NCBI RefSeq assembly: GCF_022601715.1
Contig: NZ_JAKVIM010000002.1
Span: forward strand, 210,346 to 274,345
Length of the DNA stretch: 64,000 nucleotides
Reading direction: 5' to 3'
DNA from: Acinetobacter zhairuonensis
GTDB taxonomy: Bacteria; Pseudomonadota; Gammaproteobacteria; Pseudomonadales; Moraxellaceae
Below the pieces are notes generated by a model, which was not told the origin of the DNA, did no database searches, and was given only the letters and a program-made list of their open reading frames with translations. The number at the start of each line of letters is the position of its first letter. Within the stretch, counting starts at the first letter, position 1. Positions 25,937 through 34,825 of the stretch are shown in pieces. A program made the translations under genes and the position numbers.

Positions 25937-26779
25937 TTAACGCAGACTCATTACATACTGCAAAGGTGTCACCCCCATGGCTTTTTTAAAATGGCGATTA
26001 AAATGACTCTGATCTGAAAAGCCACATAAGTCAGCCACCAAGGAAATGCTTTCACCCCGCTTTAAAAGCTGTTTGGCGCGATGTAAACGAAACTGAATCA
26101 ACCATGCATGTGGTGGCAACCCTGTATATTTTTTAAATTGGCGTAAAAAATGCCAAGGACTTAAACCTGCGGTTTCTGCAAGCTCATTTAATGAGAAATC
26201 TTTTTCAGGTGTACTCGCCAATAGATCTTTGATCATCAAGATACGATTTTGCGCTTCAGGCAAAGGCAACTCACCTGCTTTAATTCGGCTATGATGCGAC
26301 ATCAAATATGCTAAAGTTGAGAGATATAAGGTTTGTTTAAATAGTTGATTATCTTTATTTTCTAACAAATCAAACAATAAACTCAGTTGTTGAGCCAAAC
26401 CTTCATCATGAATGACGGCATTGGGAAACCACGGTATCGTTCCAGAGGACTGAAAAAAGTCCTGACTAACATCCTTCAACATTTCAGGGGTTGGATAAAT
26501 CGCACGATAACGCCACCCTGTCGCTACCGCAGATGAACCTGTATGCACCTCATCTGCATTGACCAAAATAATGTCACCCTTAGGGGCAACATGCAGTGCA
26601 CCCGTCCGATAAAAAGACTGCGCACCTTCTTCAATCACCCCAATGCAATAACCTTCATGAACATGTTTGGAGAATTGCTTTTGTACATATGATGCATTCA
26701 ACAACTCTAAGCCGCCCAATTCTTGTACATGCTTAAATTTCACAAACTCATGCTGCATTTCATTCATACAATTGTTCAT
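25937..26779 (-). CDS. AraC-family transcriptional regulator
   Basis: A 280-residue regulator. An N-terminal AraC-type cupin (KHVHEGYCIGVIEEG, PKGDIILVNADEVHTG) is followed by two C-terminal helix-turn-helix motifs (FSLNELAETAGLSPWHFLRQ and SLVADLCGFSDQSHFNRHFK). AraC genes with this cupin type are very often next to azlCD exporters, and here it precedes azlCD on the same strand. Control of azlCD is therefore likely but inferred. The effector is unknown. Confidence 0.88.
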   Translation of the reverse strand: MNNCMNEMQHEFVKFKHVQELGGLELLNASYVQKQFSKHVHEGYCIGVIEEGAQSFYRTGALHVAPKGDIILVNADEVHTGSSAVATGWRYRAIYPTPEMLKDVSQDFFQSSGTIPWFPNAVIHDEGLAQQLSLLFDLLENKDNQLFKQTLYLSTLAYLMSHHSRIKAGELPLPEAQNRILMIKDLLASTPEKDFSLNELAETAGLSPWHFLRQFKKYTGLPPHAWLIQFRLHRAKQLLKRGESISLVADLCGFSDQSHFNRHFKKAMGVTPLQYVMSLR

Positions 26780-26862
26780 GCCTACCCACTAACAGCTGAC
26801 CAATTGCAACATAGCATGACTATTTTGACTGTATAGAACAAAATTGCTGTTTGTATATTTAA

Positions 26863-27342
26863 TTATTGGTAGGTTTTTCCCTGATGTTTTAACCAACCAT
26901 CTATATGACGTTGCTGTGGATCATGATGCGTCCAGTGAATTACCCCACCTTTAGGGTTGTATTCATACTCTCCATAAAACTCAACCACATCACCCTGTTT
27001 TAAATTTTCAATTCTCGGTGCTAAATCAATATTATGTGCCACCAATACGGTCAAGCCATTACTTAAGGATAGAATAAATTTTTGATGTCGTGAACCGTCA
27101 TTGTCATCTGCTAAAAGCGCTTTGACTCGACCACTAGCACGTACCTGTACATCGCTTTGTTGCTGCTGGAATGCCTGCTGGATTTTTTCACTATCATCTA
27201 TTCTTGATTGTGTTTCAGACTGAACCACAGCTGACTGCGTATTATCTTGCTGCGAATTTTGATTTTGTTCCCAATCAAATCCTAAGTACGCGCCAATCAG
27301 GACCAGAATGACGATACCCACTCTTAAATTTGTTTTATTCAT
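26863..27342 (-). CDS. DUF3465 exported protein
   Basis: A 159-residue protein with an N-terminal signal or anchor helix (residues 7-23) and a Gln-rich linker. An OB-like domain of about 100 residues follows, with HQKFILSLSNGLTVLVAHNIDLAPRIENLKQGD (start and end quoted: HQKFIL, LKQGD) and the terminal WTHHDP motif. These are typical of DUF3465. Function is unknown; the mature part faces the periplasm. Confidence 0.78.
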   Translation of the reverse strand: MNKTNLRVGIVILVLIGAYLGFDWEQNQNSQQDNTQSAVVQSETQSRIDDSEKIQQAFQQQQSDVQVRASGRVKALLADDNDGSRHQKFILSLSNGLTVLVAHNIDLAPRIENLKQGDVVEFYGEYEYNPKGGVIHWTHHDPQQRHIDGWLKHQGKTYQ

Positions 27343-27368
27343 GACTTGTTATCCTTTTTATTCGATAT

Positions 27369-27397
27369 AAAAAAAGCCCCAAATGGGGCTTTTTTTG
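27369..27397. terminator. Bidirectional terminator downstream of tsf
   Basis: AAAAAAAGCCCC, loop AAAT, GGGGCTTTTTTT; it ends the rpsB-tsf transcript. Confidence 0.9.
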
Positions 27398-27407
27398 CAA
27401 AATTAAA

Positions 27408-28283
27408 TTATTTTGCAGCAGCTTGAGCAGCAGCAACTTCTTCAGCAAAAGAAAGTTCCGCTTTTTTCTCAATACCTTCACCCACTTCGAAACGAACGAA
27501 TTGAGCTACAGTTGTACCAGTTGCTTTTAATACGTCAGCAACTTTCTTGTCGTTGTCAATTACGTACATTTGACGCTCAAGAACAACTTCGTTCAAGTAT
27601 TTCTCAACTGAACCAGTAACCATTTTCTCAACGATGTTCGCTGGCTTACCAGATTCGATCGCTTTCGCTTCAGCAATTTCTTTCTCTTTCGCGATAAGAT
27701 CAGCAGAAACGCCTTCAGCAGTTACAGCAACTGGGTTGAACGCAGCAACGTGCATTGCAATACCTTTACCAGTGTCAGCTTGACCAGTATAAGCAACTAC
27801 AACACCAATTTTTAAACCGTGTTTGTAAACTGCAAGGTTTTCACCTTCAACAATTTTCGCACGACGTACTTGGATGTTTTCACCGATTTTTTGAACAAGA
27901 GCGATACGCGCTTCTTCAACAGTAGCACCATCTTCAAGTTTAAGTTCAGCGATTTTAGCAGCATCAGTTTCGCCAGCAGCAAGTGCAGCAGCAGCAACTT
28001 TAGCAGAGAAACCAGCAAAGTTTTCGTCTTTAGCAACGAAGTCAGTTTGGCAGTTTACTTCTAAAAGAAGCGCTTTGTTACCGTCTTGAGCGATAGTGAT
28101 CGCACCGTCAGCAGCGATGTTACCTGCTTTTTTAGCAGCTTTAGCTTGACCAGATTTACGAAGGTTATCAATCGCTAATTCGATGTCACCATTCGCTTCT
28201 GTTAATGCTTTTTTACATTCCATCATTGCTAAACCAGTACGGTCACGCAATTCTTTAACCATGCTTGCAGTAATAGCAGTCAT
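27408..28283 (-). CDS. tsf: Translation elongation factor Ts
   Basis: Guanine nucleotide exchange factor for EF-Tu. It has 291 residues, with N-terminal UBA-like domain VKELRDRTGLAMMECKKAL, the TDFVAKDENF core motif and a C-terminal dimerisation region. It lies 144 bp downstream of rpsB in the conserved order and reads on the same transcript through a hairpin in the gap. Confidence 0.97.
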   Translation of the reverse strand: MTAITASMVKELRDRTGLAMMECKKALTEANGDIELAIDNLRKSGQAKAAKKAGNIAADGAITIAQDGNKALLLEVNCQTDFVAKDENFAGFSAKVAAAALAAGETDAAKIAELKLEDGATVEEARIALVQKIGENIQVRRAKIVEGENLAVYKHGLKIGVVVAYTGQADTGKGIAMHVAAFNPVAVTAEGVSADLIAKEKEIAEAKAIESGKPANIVEKMVTGSVEKYLNEVVLERQMYVIDNDKKVADVLKATGTTVAQFVRFEVGEGIEKKAELSFAEEVAAAQAAAK

Positions 28284-28331
28284 GTGTATCTCCTAAAAAT
28301 CGGTAGAAAATGAATTCTTTTTAGAACAGAA

Positions 28332-28359
28332 ACGGCCCAGAGGGATGCTCATGGGCCGT
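28332..28359 (-). promoter_or_regulatory. Hairpin in the rpsB-tsf gap
   Basis: ACGGCCCA and TGGGCCGT form an 8-bp GC-rich stem with a 12-base loop. There is no strong U-tract on the minus strand. It is probably a partial attenuator or processing site between rpsB and tsf. A second weaker pair, TGACGC/GCGTCA, surrounds 28369-28420. Confidence 0.5.
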
Positions 28360-28427
28360 CTGCATACATGACGCTTACTTTGCCACCATTACATGTCGCA
28401 AAAATGACAAGCTTGCGTCAAAACGCA

Positions 28428-29180
28428 TTAAGCCTCAGGAGCTTCTTTAGCAGCTTCGTCGCCTTTTGCTTGTGCATTTGCTTGAGTTTGAGCGTACTCT
28501 TTACCAGCAAGGATCGCATCAGCCATAGCAGAAGCGTAAAGTGTTACTGCACGGATCGCATCGTCATTACCCGGGATAACGAAATCAACGTTGTCTGGGT
28601 TAGAGTTTGTATCAACGATACCGATTACAGGAATACCAAGGTTTTTAGCTTCTTTAATCGCGATTGATTCGTGGTCAACGTCGATTACGAATAATGCGTC
28701 AGGTAAACCACCCATGTTTTTCACGCCGCCTAAAGCACGTTCAAGTTTTTCCATTTCACGAGTACGTTCTAAAGCTTCGCGTTTAGTAAGCTTAGCAAAA
28801 GTACCGTCTTGAGATTGAGTTTGAAGATCTTTTAAACGGTTGATAGATTGGCGAAGTGTTTTCCAGTTCGTCAACATACCACCTAACCAACGGTGATCTA
28901 CATATGGTTGACCAGCGCGTTGAGCTTGTTCACGGATGATGTTAGAAGCAGCACGTTTAGTACCAACGAACAATACTTTGTTCTTTTTGCTTGCAAGATT
29001 GTTAACAAAGTTCAATGCATCATTTAACGCAGGAACAGTGTGCTCAAGGTTGATGATGTGAATTTTGTTACGCGCGCCAAAGATGTATTGACGCATCTTT
29101 GGGTTCCAGAAACGAGTTTGGTGACCGAAGTGAGCGCCTGCTTGAAGAAGGTCGCGCATGCTTACGTTGTAATCTGCCAT
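28428..29180 (-). CDS. rpsB: 30S ribosomal protein S2
   Basis: Primary binding protein of the small ribosomal subunit, 250 residues from ATG 29180 ([19 protein letters not shown]), the conserved S2 start. Motifs [26 protein letters not shown] and IVDTNSNPD are intact. An upstream in-frame start at 29231 would add 17 unrelated residues and is rejected. The gene is divergent from map, with about 200 bp of shared promoter and leader space. Confidence 0.97.
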   Translation of the reverse strand: MADYNVSMRDLLQAGAHFGHQTRFWNPKMRQYIFGARNKIHIINLEHTVPALNDALNFVNNLASKKNKVLFVGTKRAASNIIREQAQRAGQPYVDHRWLGGMLTNWKTLRQSINRLKDLQTQSQDGTFAKLTKREALERTREMEKLERALGGVKNMGGLPDALFVIDVDHESIAIKEAKNLGIPVIGIVDTNSNPDNVDFVIPGNDDAIRAVTLYASAMADAILAGKEYAQTQANAQAKGDEAAKEAPEA

Positions 29181-29389
29181 TTTCTTTACCTTAAAGTTTG
29201 GGTTAGGCCTCCATATATCCGCATTCTCCACCTATTGCTAGGCACCCAGAGTAATGTGTCGATATATGTGCGGATTTTATTGCCCCATCGCACAAAGCCC
29301 GCGAAATTTATTCACGAAAAAGCATTTGATAAAATGGGCGGCTATTTATACCATAGTCACATACAAATTTCCAAAAGTTTTTAGAGATC

Positions 29390-30235
29390 ATGAACACAAC
29401 TTATCAAGCTCCACGTCGACTCATTAAAACCCCAGATGAAATTGAAAAAATGCGTGTGGCGGGACGACTGGCGGCAGAAGTGTTGGATATGATCAAACCG
29501 CATATCAAGCCAGGGGTGACTACCCTCGAATTAGACACGATTTGTCACGATTATATTGTCAATGTGCAAAATGCCGTTCCAGCTTGTTTAGGCTATGGTG
29601 CTGCACCGGGTCGTCCTGCGTTCCAGCACACCATTTGTACGTCAGTGAACCATGTGGTGTGTCACGGCATTCCATCTGAAAGCAAAATCTTAAAGAAAGG
29701 CGATATCTTAAATATTGATGTCACTGTAATTAAAGATGGTTATCACGGCGATACCAATATGATGTATGTGGTCGGTGAAGAAACGTCTATTCTTGCAGAC
29801 CGTTTATGTAAAGTAGCACAAGAAGCGATGTATCGTGGTATCGCAAGCGTTAAGCCTGGTTCTACGGTTGGTGATATCGGTCTTGCAATTCAAAAATATG
29901 TTGAATCAGAGCGTTTCAGTGTTGTACGTGAATATTGTGGTCACGGTATCGGCACTGTATTCCATGATGAACCGCAAGTATTGCATTATGGTCAAGGCAA
30001 CAGCGGCATGATTCTTGAAGAAGGCATGACTTTTACCATTGAGCCAATGGTCAATGCGGGTGTATGGCAAACGAAATTGCTGGGTGATAAATGGACGGTG
30101 GTGACCAAAGACCATAAACTTTCTGCGCAATATGAACACACCATTTTAGTGACCAAAGACGGCGTTGAAATTTTAACGGCACGTCCTGAAGAAGATTTAT
30201 CTCGTTTTCAAACTGAATCAGTGTCATTGGCTTAA
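29390..30235 (+). CDS. map: Type I methionine aminopeptidase
   Basis: Removes initiator methionine from nascent proteins. It has 281 residues, slightly longer than E. coli Map (264) through a C-terminal tail. The metal ligands appear in order: D in ILNIDVTVIKDGYHGDTN (two Asp), H in YCGHGIG, E in FTIEPMVN and E in QYEHTILV. It is divergent from rpsB, a common arrangement, and ends at a strong terminator. Confidence 0.96.
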   Translation: MNTTYQAPRRLIKTPDEIEKMRVAGRLAAEVLDMIKPHIKPGVTTLELDTICHDYIVNVQNAVPACLGYGAAPGRPAFQHTICTSVNHVVCHGIPSESKILKKGDILNIDVTVIKDGYHGDTNMMYVVGEETSILADRLCKVAQEAMYRGIASVKPGSTVGDIGLAIQKYVESERFSVVREYCGHGIGTVFHDEPQVLHYGQGNSGMILEEGMTFTIEPMVNAGVWQTKLLGDKWTVVTKDHKLSAQYEHTILVTKDGVEILTARPEEDLSRFQTESVSLA

Positions 30236-30252
30236 AAACTCAGTCAGTGGTC

Positions 30253-30281
30253 AAAAAGGTCACCTTCGGGTGACCTTTTTT
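30253..30281 (+). terminator. Terminator of map
   Basis: AAAAAGGTCACC, tetraloop TTCG, GGTGACCTTTTT. Confidence 0.92.
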
Positions 30282-30530
30282 ATATCAAAAAAAGATCACC
30301 AAAAATAAATTTATTATTCATTTTTAAATATTTATAAAATTTTAAGCAAGCACATCCTCTCTTTTTTGAAATAACACGATTGATTGACAGGTAACAGAAT
30401 CATAAAAAAATTACGGTATTTTTCACAATTTTTTAAAACTATTCCTGCTCGAAAACAACAGTTTTCTTTTGCTTCAATATTGAATAATGCCCCTGAATAA
30501 AAATGATGAAAAATGGACATGGAGTCCCCT

Positions 30531-31601
30531 ATGCAAAAAACAGGATTGGCGTTTTCAGTCGCTATTGCCCTTATGCCCACAATAAGCCAAGCAAGATCTC
30601 CATATTTTAGCCTGCAAGATGGAGATGGTTTTAAGCGCTTCTCGATTTCAGTCGGTGCACTACATGTTATGCCTCAAGGACAGGCACACCCCTTTCGAGT
30701 CAATACAGCTGTTGCAGAAGGTGAAACAGCGAATGTTGGTAGCATTCAAGCACAAACCGTTTTAGACAATATTCGCCCTGACAGCGAAGTAAATCCCCTA
30801 CTCAAAGCAACACTTGAAGGTCTGGCAGCAATTGATGCGCCTGTACCTTCAAGCCTAAGTGGTGCAGCTGAAATACACGGTTTGAGTCAATGGGATAATG
30901 CAGGTACTGGACTTAAAGCCGACGATGTCACCACTTTAGGCATTATGAGCAATTATTTTTTTACAGACCATGTTTCCTTAGAGGCGAAAGCTGGCATTCC
31001 CCCCAAGGTCGATTTACAAGGTCAGGGCAAAATCTATGCGCCCTTTTCAGCGATTGCCAATCCCTTGGGTAGTGCTTTGGGCCAACTCGAATTAGAAAAC
31101 GATATTTTAATTACCGATTTGGCTGCACACGGGGCAGCCGCTTCTGCTCGAGCTTGGACTCCTGCATTTGAATTGCAATATCACTTTGGCAAAACTGGAG
31201 TCAATAAATTTCGTCCCTATGTCGGTTTAGGTGTGATGTATGCCTATTTCAATGAACTTGAAATGAACCCACGCATTGAACAAGACTTAATTGCCGCTGG
31301 TCATAGGATTGCCAATATTAAAGAAGGTCATGCTGGCGCTTCTTTGGAAGGGAATACCAGTTCAGCCCATCCTCAAGTTGACCTTGAAGCCTCCGATGCC
31401 TTTGCACCGATTGCCACAGTTGGATTCACCTATGATTTTAATACCAATTGGTTTGCTGTCGGCTCGGTCAGTTATGCACAGCTCAGCAATGACACCACTA
31501 TTACGGTGACCGATGCCAAACTCGGTGAACTGATCCGCTCCAAAGCCGATATTGAGATCAATCCAATTCTTGCCTATGCAGGGATTGGTTATCGCTTTTA
31601 A
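30531..31601 (+). CDS. Long OmpW-family outer membrane protein
   Basis: Predicted eight-stranded outer-membrane barrel of 356 residues with signal peptide ending SQA. OmpW marks are FKRFSISVGALHVMPQG near the N-terminus, WTPAFELQYHFGKTG with YVGLGVMYAYF in the middle, and the C-terminal AYAGIGYRF with terminal Phe. Typical OmpW proteins have about 210-230 residues. The extra ~120 residues lie between the first two strands and in a later loop. ATG 30531 is chosen because GGAG is 6 bases upstream; ATG 30513 is less suitable. It probably passes small hydrophobic compounds. Confidence 0.8.
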   Translation: MQKTGLAFSVAIALMPTISQARSPYFSLQDGDGFKRFSISVGALHVMPQGQAHPFRVNTAVAEGETANVGSIQAQTVLDNIRPDSEVNPLLKATLEGLAAIDAPVPSSLSGAAEIHGLSQWDNAGTGLKADDVTTLGIMSNYFFTDHVSLEAKAGIPPKVDLQGQGKIYAPFSAIANPLGSALGQLELENDILITDLAAHGAAASARAWTPAFELQYHFGKTGVNKFRPYVGLGVMYAYFNELEMNPRIEQDLIAAGHRIANIKEGHAGASLEGNTSSAHPQVDLEASDAFAPIATVGFTYDFNTNWFAVGSVSYAQLSNDTTITVTDAKLGELIRSKADIEINPILAYAGIGYRF

Positions 31602-31883
31602 ATCCTATACCACTGATATTTCATATCTATATAATATTTATCAAAATATTCTAAATGTAGTGAAATATCTATGGGATTTTACTCAGCGCATTCATTCTCT
31701 AAGGTGCATTGTTATGATGCACTTTGGCTGAATACGTTAAAGAATGAATTATTTTTGATCAAATTTCATTCATCTATATTTAAAAATATCATCTCACCAT
31801 TTAGCCTAATATCAATTCATTTTCATGAGCAGACTCAAGCATTTAATCGCAGTATGGGCTAAATAAAGGGTAAACCAGCAATT

Positions 31884-31900
31884 TTGGCATATTGCTTGCA
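31884..31900 (+). promoter_or_regulatory. Sigma-54 promoter of the nitrate transporter gene
   Basis: TTGGCATATTGCTTGCA matches the sigma-54 consensus (TGGCAC-N5-TTGCA) at all positions but one, with GG and GC twelve bases apart. It lies about 130 bp before the gene, leaving room for the structured leader. The part of 31602-31880 upstream of it holds hairpins (ATTCATTCT/AGAATGAAT, GTGCAT/ATGCAC) but no convincing gene. Confidence 0.75.
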
Positions 31901-31915
31901 TTTTAATCTACAAGA

Positions 31916-31999
31916 TGAATCAACGCAGATTCACACAGTAAATAGACGGCCAACGATGTCCGTTCTGATCGGATTACAAGCTACTCAAAAAGCTTGTAA
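31916..31999 (+). promoter_or_regulatory. ANTAR (NasT-type) antitermination leader
   Basis: Two tandem stem-loops with hexanucleotide loops, each with A at position 1 and G at position 4, as required by ANTAR-domain regulators. The first is TGAATC-AACGCA-GATTCA (31916-31933). The second is ACGGCC-AACGAT-GTCCGT with one mismatch (31946-31963). A 9-bp hairpin TTACAAGCT/AGCTTGTAA (31974-31999) follows. This layout is that of nitrate/nitrite leaders bound by NasT or NasR. The last hairpin has no U-tract, so the exact termination mechanism is unclear. Confidence 0.7.
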
Positions 32000-32029
32000 A
32001 CAAAATGACGCTCAGTTCAGGGGATGGTT

Positions 32030-33376
32030 ATGTCTTCAACAATAAACAGCGACGCTAAAAAAGCGACTCAAATTAAACTTTTCAGTTTCTCTACACCTGC
32101 GATGCGTGCTTTTCATATGTCATGGTTAGCATTTTTTGTCTGCTTCTTTGCATGGTTCGCCTGTGCACCATTGATGCCTGTGATTAAAGGTGAATTCAAT
32201 TTAACCAAAGATCAAATTGCCAATATTAATATTGCGGCAGTTGCCATCACGATTTTAATTCGACTAATCGTTGGACCATTGTGTGATAAATATGGACCGC
32301 GTAAAACCTATACCGCACTGTTACTCTTAGGCAGCATTCCTGTATTTGGTGTCGCTGCAGCCAATACCTATGAATCCTTTTTATTTTTCCGTTTGTTGAT
32401 TGGCGCAATTGGTGCAAGTTTTGTCATCACGCAATATCACACCAGCGTAATGTTTGCACCCAATGTGGTCGGTACAGCCAATGCAGCTACCGCGGGTTGG
32501 GGCAACGCAGGTGGTGGTGCGACTCAAGCATTAATGCCACTGATTTTGGGGGCAATCTTAATGTTTGGCGTTGAGCAAACCATGGGCTGGCGCATTGCCC
32601 TACTGGTGCCAGGCGTCATGATGGTGATTGTCGGGATTTTATACTGGAAGTTTACTCAAGACTGCCCGCAAGGCAACTTTAACGAACTCCGTGCACAAGG
32701 TATTGAGGTGGGTTGCGGTAAAAAAGGTGGAACAGCAATTCTGTTACAAGCTGCACGTAACTATCGCGTCTGGATTCTGTTTGTCTCTTATGCTGCTTGT
32801 TTTGGGATTGAGATCTTTATCCATAACATAGCCGCCATGTATTACACCGAACACTTCAATATGGGGCTGAAAGAAGCAGGACTTGCTGCGGGGATTTTCG
32901 GTTTATTGGCGCTGTTTGCACGTGCCTTAGGCGGCATTGTTTCAGACAGAGTCGCAATTGCGAAAGGCTTAGATGGACGCACCAAGGTTCTGTTTACCCT
33001 TGTTTTGCTTGAAGGTTTATTCTTGATCCTGTTCTCTCAAATGAATACTGCGGTATTAGCAATTATCAGCATGACGGTATTCGCCCTGTTTACCCATATG
33101 GCATGTGGTGCAACCTATGCACTGGTTCCATTTATTGACCGCGATGCCTTAGGCGGTGTCGCAGGAATTATTGGTGCAGGCGGTAATGTCGGTGCAGTAG
33201 CAGCTGGCTTCTTACTCAAAGGCTTGTTAGATGTACAAACCTGCTTGTTTATCCTTGGCGGTTTGGTCACTTTGGCTGCCTTTAGTGTCATCTTGATTCG
33301 CTTCACTGTCGAACATAAAGCAAAAGAAAAACAACTGTTTGAACAGGCTGTTCTCGAACGCAACAGCATGGCTTAA
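32030..33376 (+). CDS. Nitrate/nitrite MFS transporter (NarK/NasA family)
   Basis: A 448-residue major facilitator with twelve transmembrane segments. It has both nitrate signatures of the NNP family: GWGNAGGGATQALMP in TM5 and GAGGNVGAVAAGFLLKG in TM11. The sigma-54 promoter and ANTAR-type leader support an assimilatory role in nitrate uptake under nitrogen limitation. No nitrate or nitrite reductase genes are in the window. ATG 32030 is preferred because AGGGG lies 6 bases upstream; ATG 32024 is inside that spacing. A porin gene follows. Confidence 0.9.
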   Translation: MSSTINSDAKKATQIKLFSFSTPAMRAFHMSWLAFFVCFFAWFACAPLMPVIKGEFNLTKDQIANINIAAVAITILIRLIVGPLCDKYGPRKTYTALLLLGSIPVFGVAAANTYESFLFFRLLIGAIGASFVITQYHTSVMFAPNVVGTANAATAGWGNAGGGATQALMPLILGAILMFGVEQTMGWRIALLVPGVMMVIVGILYWKFTQDCPQGNFNELRAQGIEVGCGKKGGTAILLQAARNYRVWILFVSYAACFGIEIFIHNIAAMYYTEHFNMGLKEAGLAAGIFGLLALFARALGGIVSDRVAIAKGLDGRTKVLFTLVLLEGLFLILFSQMNTAVLAIISMTVFALFTHMACGATYALVPFIDRDALGGVAGIIGAGGNVGAVAAGFLLKGLLDVQTCLFILGGLVTLAAFSVILIRFTVEHKAKEKQLFEQAVLERNSMA

Positions 33377-33467
33377 ATCTTCCAAATTTGGGGAATGGTA
33401 GAGCATTCATCTCCTTCCCCATCTTCCTTGCTCAAAATCTTAGACCTTTATACCTCAGGGAATTTCA

Positions 33468-34682
33468 ATGAAATTACGTATGCTCTCTGTGCTTTCGCTC
33501 GCCCTCATTTCCTTAAATTCGGCGTCCGCTGCTGATGATTTCTTTTCCCAAACCAAATTTGGCTTGGACACGCGGTTACGTTATGAAATGGTCGATCAAG
33601 ACAATAACTTAGAAAATGCAGATGCTTTTACGCTTCGTATTCGCCCCTCCATTCAAACAGGCAGTTGGCATGGTTTCAGCGGCTTTGTGCAAGGTGAAGG
33701 CACGATTGAATTAAATGATCAGTTCAACAGTACCCGCAACGCAGAAACAACCTATAGCAGTGTGCCAGATCCTGAAAACCTGCAACTGAATCAGCTCTAT
33801 TTAAAATATGTCAGCAATCCAAAATTGGATTTAACCCTAGGTCGTCAACTCATTAATCTGGATAATCAGCGTTTTGTTGGTTCGGTTGCATGGCGTCAAA
33901 ATGATCAGACTTTTGATGCTGTGACGCTAAATCTAAAACCACTGACCAGTGTCGGGTTGTATTATGCTTATATCAATCAAGTGAATACGATTTTTGGGAG
34001 TGAAAATCCTGAACCTAAATATGTGCGGGCACAGGATGGCGAGCAAGACAGTGATATTCATTTGATTCAAGCCAAATGGAATTACTCGCCTGCCTTAAAT
34101 ATGACCACTTACGGTTATCTTATGGATTTTAATGATATAGCCGCATGGTCCAATCAGACTTATGGACTGCGCTTGACAGGAAAAGTCAAAAATCTGCGTT
34201 ATGTTGCTGAGTATGCCAAACAATCTGACTATGCCGATCAGCCGATTGCTTATGATGCTGACTATTACACCGTAGAACTAGGATACAGCCTCGCAGCTAG
34301 CAATCCTTTGGGTGAAGTCGCGCTGGGCTACGAAGTTCTTGGCAGTGATCATGGTCAAATTGGTTTTCAGACGCCATTGGCAACTAAACACAAATTTAAT
34401 GGCTGGACGGATGTTTTTCTTAATACTCCTGCCAATGGTTTAACCGATCTCTATCTCAGTTCAAACCTAAATATTCTGCGCCAAGGGAAATTGGCTACGG
34501 AATACCATCATTATCGTAGTGATGAACACAGTCTGGATTATGGACAAGAGTATGCCGTGTCATTTACCCATCCACTCCCTCTGAAGGGCTTATCTGCACT
34601 GGCTAAATTTTCTAGCTATCAAGCTAAAGATTATGGGGTAAATACCGATAAATTCTGGCTACAACTGGATTACAAATACTAA
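33468..34682 (+). CDS. Outer-membrane beta-barrel porin (alginate-export-domain-like)
   Basis: A 404-residue protein with signal peptide (cleaved after SASA), many alternating aromatic beta strands and C-terminal YKY. The segment LTLGRQLINLDNQRFVGSVAW with RQNDQTFDAV is characteristic of the alginate-export (AlgE-like) porin family found in proteobacterial uptake loci. It lies 91 bp after the nitrate transporter on the same strand, so it may give nitrate or another small anion a route across the outer membrane. The substrate is inferred only from position. Confidence 0.78.
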   Translation: MKLRMLSVLSLALISLNSASAADDFFSQTKFGLDTRLRYEMVDQDNNLENADAFTLRIRPSIQTGSWHGFSGFVQGEGTIELNDQFNSTRNAETTYSSVPDPENLQLNQLYLKYVSNPKLDLTLGRQLINLDNQRFVGSVAWRQNDQTFDAVTLNLKPLTSVGLYYAYINQVNTIFGSENPEPKYVRAQDGEQDSDIHLIQAKWNYSPALNMTTYGYLMDFNDIAAWSNQTYGLRLTGKVKNLRYVAEYAKQSDYADQPIAYDADYYTVELGYSLAASNPLGEVALGYEVLGSDHGQIGFQTPLATKHKFNGWTDVFLNTPANGLTDLYLSSNLNILRQGKLATEYHHYRSDEHSLDYGQEYAVSFTHPLPLKGLSALAKFSSYQAKDYGVNTDKFWLQLDYKY

Positions 34683-34688
34683 TTGAAT

Positions 34689-34722
34689 GCTCCGTCCGTT
34701 CCACGCTGATTACGGACGGAGC
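34689..34722 (+). terminator. Terminator-like hairpin after the porin gene
   Basis: GCTCCGTCCGT and ACGGACGGAGC form an 11-bp perfect stem with a 12-base loop and a weak T-rich tail. It separates the nitrate unit from the next MFS gene. Confidence 0.75.
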
Positions 34723-34825
34723 CTGCTTTATTACACTTTTCAAATATTCCATTCAAATATCGAATTTTATCGATCTATTGCGTACAATATCGAGCAATCC
34801 TCATTATTGTTATGCAAAAGCTGCT

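Noticed and set aside
29181..29231. N-terminal extension of rpsB by 17 residues
   Set aside because: The conserved S2 start is [12 protein letters not shown] at 29180; the extension is leader sequence.
31671..31862. 63-codon frame upstream of the nitrate transporter
   Set aside because: It lies in hairpin-rich promoter sequence, lacks a ribosome site and has biased composition (many Phe, Ile, Ser).
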